Part shown: in pieces, positions 37,460 to 50,374 of the stretch
Position numbering within the stretch: the first letter of the stretch is position 1
Layout: each line of letters begins with the position of its first letter
Source of the DNA: Diogma glabrata
Lineage: Eukaryota; Arthropoda; Insecta; Diptera; Cylindrotomidae
NCBI GenBank assembly: GCA_963693315.1
Contig: CAVNZG010001019.1
Coordinates: 40,076 to 104,075 of the forward strand
Reading direction: 5' to 3'
Length of the DNA stretch: 64,000 bases
Notes under the pieces: generated by a model
What the model was told of the DNA's origin: nothing
Seen by the model: only the letters and a program-made list of their open reading frames with translations
Databases searched by the model: none
Translations under genes and position numbers: made by a program

Positions 37460-37469
37460 CCCGCCAAAA
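37460..37469 (-). promoter_or_regulatory. Possible E2F-type site upstream of PCNA
   Basis: CCCGCCAAAA (minus strand TTTTGGCGGG) lies 207 bases before the start codon and fits the E2F consensus. E2F control of PCNA in S phase is established in Drosophila and mammals; its use here is inference from position and motif. Confidence 0.5.
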
Positions 37470-37617
37470 AGTGCGTTTTTCTCAAAATCTTCGATTTCAA
37501 ATTGTGCTTGAGTGGAATAGATCTTTAGTTTTACAAATTTTAAGTTACAAAGTTTCTTATAAATTTTAATTTATATTTTATTTATTTTGTAATTGTTAAA
37601 AATCTATAAATTAATTA

Positions 37618-37672
37618 GTGAGAATATTTATACGAGTGTTAACTTGATAACTTTTGCTTTGTTGTTTTACAG
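37618..37672 (+). other. Possible 55-nt intron in the PCNA 5' untranslated region
   Basis: GTGAGA at 37618 and TTGTTTTACAG ending at 37672 would make a small intron of the same class as the coding introns, ending three bases before the ATG. An alternative donor (ATG|GTGAGT) lies at 37180. No transcript evidence. Confidence 0.35.
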
Positions 37673-37675
37673 AAA

Positions 37676-38711
<1,036 letters not shown>

Positions 38712-38833
38712 ATAATTTTTGTTTGAAACTAGGTAGTGTCTGTTGAAGTATTTGTAAACGTAATATTAGGATTATTTTTGTTCATTTTTTTTGTAATAAT
38801 TGAAAGTATCTTAAACGGAGATATTTATTAACG

Positions 38834-38839
38834 AATAAA
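38834..38839 (+). terminator. Polyadenylation signal of PCNA
   Basis: AATAAA 123 bases after the PCNA stop codon, the first canonical signal downstream. Confidence 0.65.
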
Positions 38840-39374
38840 ATTGTTTTTAATCTGTGATATTAAAAACATTTAAAATCGCAAATGTCACATTCAAATCAAT
38901 TTCATACTAAAATATAACAAAACAAAACAAGGTAAATAAATGTTAATTCAATTACATAAAATAATTTTTACAGTACATTATAGTTTATTGATGGATAAAT
39001 AATGTAGAAAAGTTGTCATTGTTAACATTTTAAATTAATAAATACCACGAACCGTTATATCAAAATATTTGAACAACAACTTTTCACTTTGTATAACGAA
39101 TCAAAAAATTTAATTAAATTTATTTAATTTTGCTTTTTTAATGCTTTGAAATTCAATATTATTTGTTTGAAAAATAGGTTACAGGCATTCTGGTCAAAAT
39201 TGTTTCCGATAAACACGCAAAGATTAACAACCGTTAGATGGAACGTCCATAAACAGATTATTATTTAGTCGCTGGTGGGAGCTGGAGAAGTGGTTGTGTG
39301 GATATATGCGAGTTGATCCAGTATGATTATAAATTCTGGAACCGTAAATACCGTGTCATAAGTCAATGACTTTT
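38840..39374. other. Intergenic DNA after PCNA, nothing recognised
   Basis: AT-rich, no supported gene, no clear repeats. Confidence 0.6.
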
Positions 39375-39554
39375 GGGTTGCGATTTTGTACCATTATCTC
39401 TCCTGTCATCTCTCTTTTGTAGAGAATTATCTCTCCTAGGGAAAACTAAAAAAAGTCTGCATACCCATACTCAAATTTCTCCTTAATATAAATTCATATA
39501 CAATACAAAACGAACAAATCACGACGTGACATATTTACAATGTAAATTAAACTG

Positions 39555-39632
39555 ACCACGTCCCACGCTGCGTGGAAATGTCCCACGTTTCATTGCGTTG
39601 TCCCACGGAGAAATCTGTCCCACGAAGCGTCC
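39555..39632. repeat. Cluster of GTCCCACG motifs near the left end
   Basis: GTCCCAC occurs five times within about 75 bases, with GCGTGG-type partners between. A single GTCCCAC stands near the right end. Confidence 0.75.
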
Positions 39633-40544
39633 CACCAAACAAATATTTCCATCACATTTGCCCGCATTTTCGAAATAATCAAAAAAACATTATATCTACG
39701 TAAAGTTTTCGCAATATCTCAGTCAAAGCTATGGCTTCATAGTTTTTTCTTGCAGTTTGTATAATGTTTTTTAACGTTAATTTAACTATTGAGAGAACAA
39801 ACCAGTGCAATATTTTTTTACTGAAATAGTGTTTTACCTATAATTTTCATAGAAATACTTAACTCAGTCTTTTCACTTCAATAATTTGCATTTTATTTTG
39901 CAAATATCTTTCGATCTCTAAGAGATCTCTCCGTGAAGAAGTTTCTTTATTTATAGAAATATCTTCCTGAGTATGTACGAGAGACCGAAAGTATATTAGG
40001 AAAAGTAAAGTACAAAATATTTTACTTAAAAAGACTCATTTCTTGTTCTAAATTCATAAACATTTAAATTTTTATAACATACAAACAACTAACAATTTTA
40101 TTTTATTCGAGCACTCATTTCAACCCTTTAAAATAATATTCATAAATTAAAATGTTTATAATTTGAATATCGTTCTTACTCGTAAGAGCAAAATTTTTGT
40201 TTTTCCGATTTCACTCCTTTGGAGAAAAATAGTACCTTTTTTTATTTATGTACATTGTTCGTATTACATATTTTAAAACCCTCAAAGTAACTAAACATTC
40301 AACAACAAAACTATTTAAAATTGATAATTGCGAGGCTTAATTTATAATTAATTGTTTTGGTTTTTGTTTTTAACCTGAGGAGATTTAAAATTTCTGTTTA
40401 TGTATAATTCTGTAGTTCGAATTCGAAAATCCAAGCTAGTGACGAATTATACGCAAGTTAACATTAAACAATATCATCCTCATTAGTTCATAGTCAGTTA
40501 TTATACAGCTGCATCAGAACAACTTAGCAGACAAAAGAGAGATA

Positions 40545-42546
40545 CAAGTGCCTTACGCCCTACCTATAAAAAATTGTTCCACATTATCAGTTGTAATGAG
40601 AAACTTTTTAAGAGATACTAAAAATATAGCCAGAGACGTTACTGCTCTTAACTCAGATGGCAGAGAGTTAAAAAGAAACGGCGCCATAGTTGTGAAGTAT
40701 TTTCTACATAGTTCTGAGTTCGCTCTAGGTACTTCGGAGAAATTTCTTTGTCTCATACTGTATGCTGTAACCATTCTAAGGTTTCTGTTGTTGCTGAATG
40801 TAAAAAATAATTTCAGCACCAAAAATATGTACAAATGCCGAGAAGGCAAAATATTCGCCAGTCGAAAAAGAGATAAAGACGGGTATGTTTTGTTTTTGCC
40901 ATATATAAGTCGGACTGCATGCTTTTGAGCTCTAATAATCGGATAGAGATGATTAATATATGCTGAGCCCCATGCCGTTAGACAAAAGCCTTTTTTAAAC
41001 TATCTGGGAAAATACCGCATTCCATACTTGTGTTAAAAATATGCTTTAAAACATCCACAATCAAAGGTGCTATACACTTAATAGTAATGTTATCAAGTCC
41101 ATCACATCCACGTGAGGGTTTGTTCTTGAGCTGGGATATGCTTGAAAGCAATTCAGTTGATGTAGCAGGGATGAAAAAGAAGGTTTTTGGGTTAAACATC
41201 TCCTGTTCAAAAAACTGTATACCTATGCGCCTATTGGTTTTAGTTCTAAGATCATATGTCGCATTAAGAAAGAAGTAATTAAAGCATTGTGCAATTTCTG
41301 CGGGTTCTGTGATTAAGCCATTATTACAATCTATCTTTGTGATTGGTTCCTTTTTAGTTTTGGAACTACCAAGGATGTTGTCGACCAATCTCCATTGAGC
41401 CGTGATATCTTTCCCACATTTAATGAATTTGTTTCGGTAATAATTATCTTTTTCAATTTTCACTAGCTTTTTAATTTCTTTTGTTAGAACCAAATATTCA
41501 TTTTGTAAGCAAAGAGAACTGCAGCCGGTTTTCTTAATTTTTTTTTGGAGAACATTTTTTCTTTGAATTTTCGTATATAAGTCATCAGAGAGCCAAGGCT
41601 GTAGTTTTTTAGTTTTATTCTCAACTTTAAGTTTCTTACGACAACTGTTTATGTTCGCAGTTAGAATTTTCATGAACTCATCAAACGCAAATGAAGGATT
41701 ACTCTCCGCATACACTATAGACCAATTTTCTTTAGCAAGCACCCAGTTTAGTTTTTTATAATCAATTACCTCTTTGAAAGACAAGTCATCCTTCGTATTC
41801 GAAAAATTGGTATTGTACTGGATGTTTAAGCAAAGACAAGCGTGATCTGTTACGTTTAAATTCAGGACTTCAGTAGATAAGGTAAATCTACAGTCCAACG
41901 ATTGACGATTAAAAATGTGGTCGATACAAGTACCACTTGCAGGTCTGGTGGTTTCATTAATCAACGAATCGAGTCCAAAGGATGACATCATAAAAAGATA
42001 CTCAGAGGATGATTCTGGCTGGTTTAGGATATTTATGTTTATGTCACCCAATACTATCAAGTTTTTGGATTTGATTCTACTTAGGTATTGAGATAATTCA
42101 TTAGTAAACATACCCTGACTGCGACCATGGAGCCTGTAGATGCATATAAAGGTTATCTTATCAGAATTCACCACAAGCTCGACTCTAATAACATCAGCGC
42201 TTTCCATTTGGTCAACGATTACAGAATACTCTAAATCATTACTAACAAATAAAGCAACTCCCCCTGCACTATAATTATTGTTACAGTTGGCGTATAACTT
42301 GTGATTCGGCAAAACATCATATGTTGAGACTTCATGGTCATATATCCAGATTTCAGATAGGAAAATTATATCTGGTAACTTACACGAGACAGAGAAATTG
42401 GTGATAAAAAGATCAAAATTTTCCCGTATACTGCGTATGTTCTGATGCACCGCCATAATACTGTTTTGATTATTAGTATTGATCAACACAGAATCATCAC
42501 TATATACCACCACAAAATTACTTGTTAAAAGAATAGACATTGTCAT
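40545..42546 (-). pseudogene. LINE ORF2 with endonuclease but with the RT core deleted
   Basis: The frame from 42546 to 40978 is a good APE-type endonuclease: HQNIRSIRENFDLF, PDIIFLSEIW, AGGVALFVSND, IVLGDININ, CIDHIFNR and TDHACL. It is followed by PWLSDDL, a basic linker and the start of RT (SRGCDGLDNITIKCIAP). After SLKKAFV the frame stops and a second piece begins directly (TAWGSAYINHLYPIIRAQKHAVR...FTTMAPFLFNSLPSELR...SLKKFLITTDN), the normal C-terminal end. RT motifs including the YADD box are missing by internal deletion, so the copy cannot make active RT. Confidence 0.88.
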
Positions 42547-42615
42547 TTTTGAAATAAATTTAAAATTAAAAAAAAATAATAAAATTAATAAACTAACTCT
42601 TAGTTAGGTTGACTA

Positions 42616-43606
42616 TTAGGCTTTCTTAACGGTAGGAGCCAGATTGCTCGTTTGAGGTGCTCTTCTCGACGTTTTATCCAACTTAGGTACTGTTTTCAAC
42701 AGAACTGTTGTAAGTGGTGGGACCGGTGATGGAAATCCCAAAAAATCTTCCGTTTGAAGTAAACTATCATTTTCAGGTGTTGTTGTAACTGTAGGCTGTT
42801 CATTGGTCGGCAACTCATTAGATATTGGGTTTGCGTTCGCTGTAATACGAAAAACTGATCCAGAGCTACAAGGCAAAGCTACTGCTCCATTAACATTAGT
42901 GGCTCCTGTCTCATTTGTAGGCTTATTTAATGACCTAGCAAATGGTTTTGTACTGAGAGTCTGTAAAGACTGGCTGGCAACACTAGAGTATGTAATATTA
43001 CTAGTAGACAGAGTTCTAGGAGCTGTTATAATGTTTTTTGGACACTCATTTCTTTTGTGTGAATCTGATTTGCACAAAAAACAACACTCTTTCAATCCAT
43101 TATAGTGAACCCTAGCTCGAAAACGCTGAATATAGATGAAATTGGGAACTGTATGCTTCATTTCTATAAATGCTCCTCTTACTCCAGTAAAAACATCTAA
43201 ACCCAAATTTATGGGATATTTTTCTCTGGTTAATGATTTAATTGTACCGTATTTTTTTAGCACGTCTCCAATATCCCTATCTTCAATTTCTGGAGGTAGA
43301 TTAAATATACGAACGAATACTCGACATTAGCATCGGTTATTGTGACGGTGACATCTGTGTTATTACAATACTTAAAGGTTATGTTTTCAGACGCTATTTT
43401 TGACAGAAAAGCCGCCAAAAATTTTCTGCATGAAACTTTATATAAACACAAAAGTCAGTTGTATCTTTGTATACGGAATGTATTTCCGTCCTGGTTAACT
43501 TATGTTGAATAACAAAATCGATCATCTCCTTGTCTGTCGGTTGGCTCGAACCTGCTGGAAATTGTACCTTTGCGGTATTTATCCTTGCGAATCTAGTGGC
43601 ACTCAT
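42616..43606 (-). pseudogene. LINE ORF1 (RNA-binding Gag-like protein with zinc knuckle)
   Basis: Starts MSATRFARINTAKVQFPAGS at 43606. Frames shift near 43430 and near 43320. Then an RRM-like segment (VRIFNLPPEIEDRDIGDVLK), GVRGAFIEM and a CCHC knuckle (CCFLCKSDSHKRNEC) near 43080, and a Ser/Pro-rich tail to the stop at 42616. It lies 70 bases upstream of ORF2 in the same orientation, the normal LINE layout. Confidence 0.82.
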
Positions 43607-44435
43607 TATTATAGCTTTAAAAACACTGATACACAGATCTTAATTCCGGTTAAAACAATAGATAATATCACTCTTACAGTTTATTACGAATTAAAAATGT
43701 ATATTTAAAACTGAGAGAATAAAAACATAATTTTTCTGCATCGAACATAGCAAAAAAAAAAAAAGAAAAGAAACATAAACAAATAAAATAATGCACAGAA
43801 AATAATTAAAAATGTTTTATCTTGAGAAATAGCTCTTTATACTTTGACGTTTGACGAACGAATGACTTTTTCGTTATCCTTTATATTCATTTTTCTAACG
43901 ATACACGCATAATTGAACAAATCATTCACAAGAATTATATATTTTTTACGTTTGAAAGCAATAAATTTGAAGCAAAAATATAAGGTTTGAGTGAGTATTT
44001 GAAAGAAAAGAAATACTTATTTCAATTTAGGAGCAATAATGATATTTTATTATTTTAACTCCTGCAGTATGTGGGAGTGTTATATTTTTTTTACACGCTC
44101 TGAAAGAACAGAGTAAAGGAGTGATACAAGGAGCGTTCCAAACTCTGTTTAAAACACACTTTAACTAGGTAGCTCAAAAGTAATAAATAATTTTACTTTT
44201 GAGCTACCTACCTTGTTTGTTATAATATAAACAAACAATAAATAAAACAATAAAAACAAAGTAAGCAGCATAAAAAGATAATAAATAGTATAGATTTGTA
44301 AAAGACAGAGCAAGAGGTAGTAATACAGAAAGGATATTAATTATTTAGGAAAATTAAAATAAATTGTTTCAGTTGTTTTTCAGTCTTTACTTGTGTAACA
44401 AAAGTTTTGTGCTACTATAAAACTAGAAATTAGAA
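43607..44435. other. LINE 5' region and AT-rich DNA
   Basis: No supported gene. Contains a hairpin at 44167-44209 with 17-bp arms (AGGTAGCTCAAAAGTAA and its exact complement). Confidence 0.5.
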
Positions 44436-45324
44436 ATGAGAAAAACTGAAAGAAATATAACTCTTGCAGAAGCCGTTTTCTCCTTCCGATTTGCCACAAC
44501 CAAAGCTTTCGATCGATTGATTGCACAATGTATACTAATTCAATCGTTATTCGAAGACAAATATATATGTGCCACAACAAAATCAGAAGCCATAATTAAA
44601 AAATGTTCAATGGATCATGTTCTGGACCAACGAAAACTAGATTTGTCTATTGCAAATTTTGCCACGGTTTATGCTGATGCATCGAATCATAAAGAAATAG
44701 AAATATTTTCCATTCTATTTCGATATTTTAGAGAGCATGACAGAGTTAAGGTTAGATTGTTGGAATTTTCTTCTCGAACAAACATCAGAATACATTCTTG
44801 AAAAATTTGAAAAAATTTAATATTGACAAAAAGTTGTATTTTGCGCTGATAACACTTGGTATTCAATTCGTGTTTTACTGGTGTGTCACGTCAAGGTGTG
44901 AAAAATGTTTTAAGCAAGCTAAACTCGAATTTGAACCAGAATGTATTGGGTATTGGATTCGCAGTTCATATTTTAAATTATGCAATGTTGTTGTTGTAGC
45001 AACGAAATGTGGTGCTATTCTGCCGGCTCCAAGTTCAGATTCAGGAACTCTGCTACTGCCCTTGGGCGGTAGCACAAATCTTCCTTCGTCAGGTTGATTG
45101 GTTTCTCTGGACTATTGAAAAGGTTAAATAATGCAATAAAAACTGCTGCTGATTTAATACTAATTGATGCAAATGGCAGGGAATTTACGGGGCAGACGTT
45201 GGAGGACTTTTGCGACAAAAGTAATATCGAATATAACAAACAAGCAAATGTCACATACAATGGAACTCGCTGGCTGGCATTAATGCCAGCACTAGAAAGA
45301 ATTTTGAATGTACAAACACCTTAA
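44436..45324 (+). pseudogene. hAT-type transposase relic, interrupted by a LINE tail
   Basis: Reads MRKTERNITLAEAVFSFRF, then FATVYADASNHKEIEIFSIL.RYF (the first catalytic Asp region), VKVRLLEFSS, EKFNIDKKLY, NSNLNQNVLGIGFAVHILN in another frame, then, after the 44985-45122 insertion, TAADLI, LEDFCDKSNIEY and TRWLALMPALERIL, a hAT-like RW block. Several frameshifts and stops; no dimerisation domain follows. Confidence 0.6.
44985..45122 (-). pseudogene. LINE 3'-terminal fragment
   Basis: The minus strand reads LTKEDLCYRPRAVAEFLNLNLEPAE and then VATTTT, closely matching the C-terminal end of the split LINE at 12663-12866. It separates two halves of the hAT relic, so it inserted there. Confidence 0.75.
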
Positions 45325-45664
45325 TGGATATTTTCTAACGGTTGAGAAATGTCCAATTAAAATAAAATAATTTTTTGAAGAATTAAATAGTAAACAAAAA
45401 GTAAAGGAAAGCATTAAATAGTAATTAAATAGTAAATTTATGCACAGTCTAGCTAGCTGGTTTTAACCGTCCCATGTTCTCGCAATAGAATTTCTATTTA
45501 GTTAGTATTTTGAAGAATTTTTCCATTTTGTCCCACATTTTAGTGATTTGGCTCTGGTCAGTTTAATGTAAATGAATCAATCAAAGACAATTGTGTATAT
45601 TACAATTTATCTCTTCTTTTATTTCTTTAGGACTAGGAGAGATGATGGTACAAAATCGTTACCC

Positions 45665-45790
45665 GAATTACCTCGGGCGGTACCGCAAATCTTCCTTCGT
45701 GAAGTCGGTTGGTTTTTCTGACAATTAAATAGGTGGTTTGCAGCATGCGGCGTGGCGTCACATGCGGGTCAATTTTATTCATGTTGCTAG
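45665..45790 (-). pseudogene. LINE 3'-terminal fragment
   Basis: The minus strand contains CDATPHAANHLFNC, the C-terminal cysteine/histidine box of the same LINE type, followed by the KICGTARG equivalent of LTKEDLWYRPRA. It lies right outside the 6.3-kb element. Confidence 0.7.
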
Positions 45791-46530
45791 TTCTTATTAA
45801 TGTAAATTTCACCTATATGTATAATCATTACAATTAGTAAATACCCATGTCCTCGCTAATATAAGCTTAATTTGTAAAGAACAAGTGTAGACACTTTTTT
45901 TTATGAATAAAACATAAACTAAGGTGACCATATTTTTAAAAACGAAAAAGAGGACAAAAAGTTAACACAAAAAAAAACTGCAAACCGTTTAAGATTGAAT
46001 TGACTGTAATTTAATTGCACATAGATATAATTAAATATTTCAATTATAATAGTATATTTTCCTACAAGAGATGAAAACATTGTTTTTTCGTGAGCAAACA
46101 TTTGTTTACGAGACGCGCTAGCGTCAGTGAGACATGTTTACGAACGAAAAACGTTTTTATCTCGCGTAGGAAATGCAACTTTTTCTATGATACTAATATG
46201 TAATCGATATTTACTATAAATGATAAAGTTATAAATCGACAACAAAACATTCAAAATTCATATTCTATTTTTCATGGTTACGTTGTTTAAAATACTTTGT
46301 AAAATTATATGAAAAACCATAGCAACTATAATTTGTTATTTTTTTACACTAGTGAGTTTACTTTTCGTATAGAAAAAAAAATATCACATATGAAATAAGT
46401 TAAATATGCCTAATATAGTTAATATAAATAAAAAAATATGATATAAAATAATAGAAACTTCAAAGGTTCCTACCTTTTCAGCATTTGATAATTGTTTGAT
46501 TTGTGGACCCTTTCTACCAAATACCAATGC
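45791..46530. other. AT-rich intergenic DNA
   Basis: No supported gene. AAGGTGACCATATTTTTAAA at about 45923 resembles the terminus of a hAT-type MITE, but no partner end was found. Confidence 0.45.
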
Positions 46531-46538
46531 CTTGTTTG
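46531..46538. other. Target-site duplication CTTGTTTG, left copy (right copy 58599-58606)
   Basis: Eight identical bases flank the 12-kb hAT element, the length hAT transposases produce. Confidence 0.95.
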
Positions 46539-46589
46539 CAGAGGCGTAGCTAGGGGGGGGCGGGGGGGCGGTGCGCCCCGGGTGTCACC

Positions 46590-47182
46590 CGTTTTGGGGT
46601 GACACCCGAACGTAAAAAACCTAAACAAACCATCACAATGTTTTCAACGATAAATCACTTCGAAACCGTTTTGGGGTGACACCCGCACGTAAACAACTTA
46701 AACAAACCATCACAATGTTTTCAATGATAAATCACTTCGAAACCGTGACACCCGAACGTAAAAAACATAAACAAACCATCACAATGTTTTCAATGATAAA
46801 TCACTTCGAAACCGTTTTGGGGTGACACCCGAACGTAAACAACTTAAACAAACCATCACAATGTTTTCAATGATAAATCACTTCGAAACCGTTTTGGGGT
46901 GACACCCGAACGTAAAAAACTTAAACAAACCATCACAATGTTTTCAACGATAAATCACTTCGAAACCGTTTTGGGGCGACACCCGAACGTAAACAACTTA
47001 AACAAACCATCACAATGTTTTCAACGATAAATCACTTCGAAACCGTTTTGGGGTGACACCCGAACGTAAAAAACTTAAACAAACCATCACATGTTTTCAA
47101 CGATAAATCACTTCGAAACCGTTTTGAGGTGACACCCGAGCGTAAAAAACTTAAACAAACCATCACATGTTTTCAACGATAA
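46590..47182. repeat. Subterminal minisatellite, unit about 77 bp, seven to eight copies
   Basis: Unit: GTTTTGGGGTGACACCCGAA, then CGTAAAAAACTTAAACAAAC, CATCACAATGTTTTCAACG and ATAAATCACTTCGAAACC. One copy lacks the first 13 bases (46739). The unit holds the GGGGTGACACC block that also lies beside the right terminus. The last unit is split by the nested transposon; its remainder (TAAATCACTTAGAAACC) is at 54281. Confidence 0.95.
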
Positions 47183-47194
47183 CCCGAAAAACAA

Positions 47195-50100
47195 AATATA
47201 ATTTTAGTAATGTAAAATGACTGTTCTGAGTCTTAGGACCGTGTAGTGTTTTTGCAGACATTTTTGGGCAAAATTGTTTAAATAGTTCGTATTTTGGCAG
47301 ACCTTAGGCAGTTATAACGTCTGCGCATTCGGTATTTAATTTAATTGGGTTTTCGGGAGCCGAATATATTCTATCGTTGGTGGTTTAGTTGACTGTCATA
47401 TTACTGACTCAAGGGTAAACATTTTACAGGCTCATTGTAATTGCAATTAACCGCCTTAACAACAATATACCGTCGGGTTTACGTCGGTTTTAAAGGGGAA
47501 CATTTCACTGACGAAATCAATGATATAAAACCGTCTATACACGGTGTTTGAGGCCGATAACAGTATTAGTAAAATTGTACTAGACCTACACAACAAATTA
47601 ATTTAATTAATAATTTTTAATTCTTTATAATATTTTTTTATTGAATAATTCAATTAAATAATATAAATAAATTTACATAATATGTTCATATATATCCATA
47701 TGTATAAAAAATAGTAATTATAATGTTACAATGTCAACATTTCAAATTTTTAACTTATCGAGTAACCTTAGTAATACTTAATAATTATACATTAATTCAA
47801 CTATATTATGTAATATTAAACAAATAACAATAAATAAGATACTTATTTATTAGATTAAACCTAAAATACTTCTCCATTTTTTTTTAAATACCTCCAAAGT
47901 TTCGATGGTAAATTCCATCATGTTCAAGGAGTAAAATTTAATTGATGGAATGCACCCATCGAAATGTTGGGGATATTTTTTTTATAAAAAACAAAAATGT
48001 TTTAGGTTTAATCAGGTTTTAGGATTATGAAATAAAAAGAATTAAAATAAAATAAAAATAAATAAATTTAAAATAATAATCAAAATAATATTTTAAAAAA
48101 ATAGTACATATACTTAAATATTTTAAGTACTTAATTATAAAAATTTGTAAGGTACATTAATTCATTTTTATATTATACTAATTGAATAGTAATATGTACA
48201 CTACAGTACATTGATTATAAATTTATACTGCAGATTATACTGCAGAGTCACAGTATTATCGTTCGTATAGTTTTGCACCTCGACCATCAGTTGTATCAGA
48301 AATGTATTTTCATTGAATATCAATTTGGTTATATCTATGAATAAAAACAATGAAATGGAAAGATTAATTTTTATCTATAATCTATACCTATGTGACAAAA
48401 TAAAATAAAATATTTGGAACATATATTTATATAGTTCCTTTAATAGAAAACTGCAACTCAAAATATTAAATTTTTCAGTAGAGTGATTTAAAGATTTCAG
48501 TCTGCAACTAACTCAAAGGATTGATATTTTATTTCCCTCAAATTTCCAGGGAATCCACCAAACAGAAGTCTGCTCTTAAGCCTAACCAGCAAGTCAATAA
48601 GAAACCTTAAAGAATTTGCGAAATTATTTCCTTAAATAATATTTGACATACTAGCCATCGAATCCATATTACGACTTGACAAGTACAGTAGTGAAATTGT
48701 GTGAGAATAGTAAAAATAGTATATTTTTCAACGATGCCGAAAACAACATATTTTGAAGCGAGTTTATCAGCCGAGGCGATAGTCGTGGTTGGTAATGGTC
48801 GCGAGATTCAAAATATGATTTTCGGCGAGTAGAAAACTGTACTTTTTCTACTACTTTTTTAAAAATTATTATTATTATTAATTATTAAGCATTTTCATTT
48901 AAAATTACATACAATTCAAATTTTAAAATATAAACATCTAAACAAAATTTTAAATTTATATTTCTGCTATTAAAATATAGATGACTCAATATGAATAAAT
49001 TATCCAATTTTTATGTTATAAATAAAACCGTCTTTAGTTACAAGCCTGATTGTCCTTTCGTACAAAAATATCGTCAACTGTATACATATACATATATTTA
49101 TTCTATTTACACAACAAAATTCTATAATTTTATTCTATTTGGTCTATAAAGTCCCTAAAATCATTAAATAACACATCTTTAAAGGTTTATTGTTTTTTGC
49201 ATTTCGCGTCTACATAGTAGGCTTATAACTAAAGATGGTTGTCTAATATACAAAATCAAGTCTAAAATAAAAACAACAGTTTTGATTTAGTTTTTTGTAT
49301 AAGGATGACGTTTCGTAAATTCCTGATATATTTTAAAACAACGTAAAATATTTTATGTAAATAAATATTTTTTTTCGTTTTTCTTAAATAAATAGGTGAA
49401 ATAATTTTTTTAAAAATATCTTAACACCAACTGCTTGTTACCATACTATTTAAAAAGAATATGTGAATCTTATATAGTTAACTATTATATTATTTTTACA
49501 TTTTAATGTAAATTGTCCGTAAATAATTCTAAAATTAATTAACGTCGTCTTCCCAAGAAAGACAAATTAACACTAAAAAATTATTTCATTCAATTAATTG
49601 ATGCTCTTAACGGGTGTTCTAGGATGATTTATTCTAGTTAAGAAATTAGAAAATAGATGGCTTTTAAAAAATTACTTTCATCACTAGGTACGAAAGCAAT
49701 TTGTATAGGTTTTTTTTATCACTGGTGACGAAAAAGAAATTTTCGATGCAATGAACAAACATCGAAAGTAGATTTTTTAAGTTGGGTAGTACAAAAAATT
49801 TATTTTTAAGAAAAGTTTGTGTGGAAATTTTCATGTTCAGTTTACGCGTTAATTTTCTGCTCTTTTAAGTGACAGCTTAATTAATCGAAACTGAACGAAC
49901 AGTTCAAGATTCGCTAGTCATTAACATACATTTTCGTTCAGTCGCATTCTAAATTTGTTACTGACTCGCTGATTGATCCACTTATTTTAGCTCAATGAAA
50001 TATAGACTACTATGTTTCATAATGGAATATCTCAAAAACGGCCAATTTAGAGTTGTGCCATTAAAAAGCAATGTAAATATGTGCATTAAAAAGGGTGGGA

Positions 50101-50374
50101 TATAAAGAAACAGGAAATATCAGGACTATTTTTTAAGGTAAATGCTTACACACAGATATATCAATCAAATTTGAGACTTAACTTCAAATCAATATGCACC
50201 AAAATTACCTTTTGAAAGTGACGATTGCCCCGACCACGAATACTTTGTTATTAGGTCATAACTTTAAAGGTGTTCCAATACTGTTTTTATTGTTTTATTT
50301 GTATTGTTGCATTTCAAACCAAAAAGATATAGAATCTGAAAAAAAAAATAAATAGGATTAATTCAAGTTCAATG
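47195..50374. other. Noncoding 3' region of the nested transposon
   Basis: AT-rich, no supported gene. An imperfect palindrome at about 48703-48863 (AGTAAAAATAGTATATTTTT... / ...GTACTTTTTCTACT) may be a small MITE. Confidence 0.5.

Larger units (their letters stand above)
39375..45664. mobile_element. 6.3-kb TIR element with a hAT-like relic and a nested LINE
   Basis: GGGTTGCGATTTTGTACCAT and TATCTCTCCT at 39375-39404 are matched by the complement AGGAGAGATGATGGTACAAA and ATCGTTACCC at 45632-45664. Inside each end, AAACTGACC and a GTCCCAC stretch also recur (39550-39630; 45535-45570). The coding relic at 44436-45324 belongs to a hAT-type transposase. No target duplication could be identified. 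Confidence 0.65.

Noticed and set aside
45915..46100. hAT-like end AAGGTGACCATATTTTTAAA as a complete MITE
   Set aside because: No matching inverted end or target duplication was found nearby.
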